From Nioella nitratireducens (lineage in GTDB: Bacteria; Pseudomonadota; Alphaproteobacteria; Rhodobacterales; Rhodobacteraceae), in contig NZ_MNBW01000013.1 of NCBI RefSeq assembly GCF_001879715.1, positions 62,001 to 126,000 of the forward strand: a stretch of DNA of 64,000 nucleotides. The letters are read 5' to 3'. Both the position numbers and the translations under genes were made by a program. Below are positions 63,939 to 64,000 of this stretch, one piece after another. How positions within the stretch are numbered: the stretch's first letter is position 1; every line of letters starts with the position of its first letter. Below the pieces are notes generated by a model that was not told the origin of the DNA, did no database searches, and was given only the letters and a program-made list of their open reading frames with translations.

Positions 63939-64000
63939 AAAATTGAAAAAGGCTTTTGAAATAAATGACTTAACGGCATTTGTCATGGCGGAAGCAGCGG

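Noticed and set aside
63985-64000. Start of a rightward gene at the window edge (ATG at 63985)
   Set aside because: Only five codons are visible, no ribosome-binding site precedes them, and no family can be judged.

Overview
The window is a GC-rich stretch of chromosome from an alphaproteobacterium, most likely a member of the Rhodobacteraceae (Roseobacter/Paracoccus-like). The inference rests on family content and gene style: a GatCA amidotransferase, a Usg protein, a GyrA with an acidic C-terminal insertion, TrmFO plus GluQ-RS, CoxL-type molybdenum hydroxylases, a Hint-domain protein, a DUF1127 protein and type A RNase P RNA. No phylogeny could be run. There is no insertion sequence, phage gene, CRISPR array or rRNA in the window.

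Layout. 1-18 kb is mostly housekeeping: the end of a PfkB kinase, an AraC regulator, purD, xseA, an AlkB-like membrane di-iron enzyme, a YhhN protein, ftsY, an MgtC-like protein, an EamA transporter, yciB, a secreted 24-residue-repeat protein, an rRNA pseudouridine synthase, tadA, a UPF0173 hydrolase, gatCA, a lipoprotein, an AmpD-like amidase, rnpB, chrA and rpmG. 18-25 kb holds a BI-1 protein, a DUF1127 protein and a LysR gene facing a four-gene molybdenum hydroxylase operon (FAD, 2Fe-2S and Mo subunits plus a MoaD-like protein), then a Fe-S scaffold gene and hisI. 25-31 kb has gluQ and trmFO, then a more AT-rich patch with three DoxX-like membrane proteins and a second LysR gene. 31-46 kb carries gyrA, usg, xthA, a SpoIIAA-like protein, erpA, dgt, argS, a SPOR protein, nagZ, scpAB and several lineage-type secreted proteins. 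46-51 kb has glnBA, the NAD(P)HX repair enzyme, a Hint protein and tRNA-Leu(UAG).

51-64 kb is one long leftward respiratory nitrate reductase locus: narK1-narK2-narGHJI-ppiC-carbonic anhydrase-moeA-DUF2478. It is led by a near-consensus FNR box at 63925-63938. The locus supplies nitrate uptake and nitrite export (two separate NarK proteins), the membrane enzyme NarGHI, its chaperone NarJ, and molybdenum cofactor functions. The cell is therefore probably a facultative nitrate respirer.

The most unusual non-coding signal is a composite 48-49 bp element that occurs twice (1648-1696 and 39022-39069). It has 11-bp-phased TGTAC repeats and a GCGAAA..TCGsCAAA arm. Both copies lie in the same orientation between two co-directional genes, close after the upstream stop codon. 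Other points of interest are the Tat-like exported protein with an exact 24-residue repeat, the DoxX-like trio with a shared AAAGGTTGCTC motif, and a perfect 9-bp inverted repeat between glnB and the NAD(P)HX repair gene.
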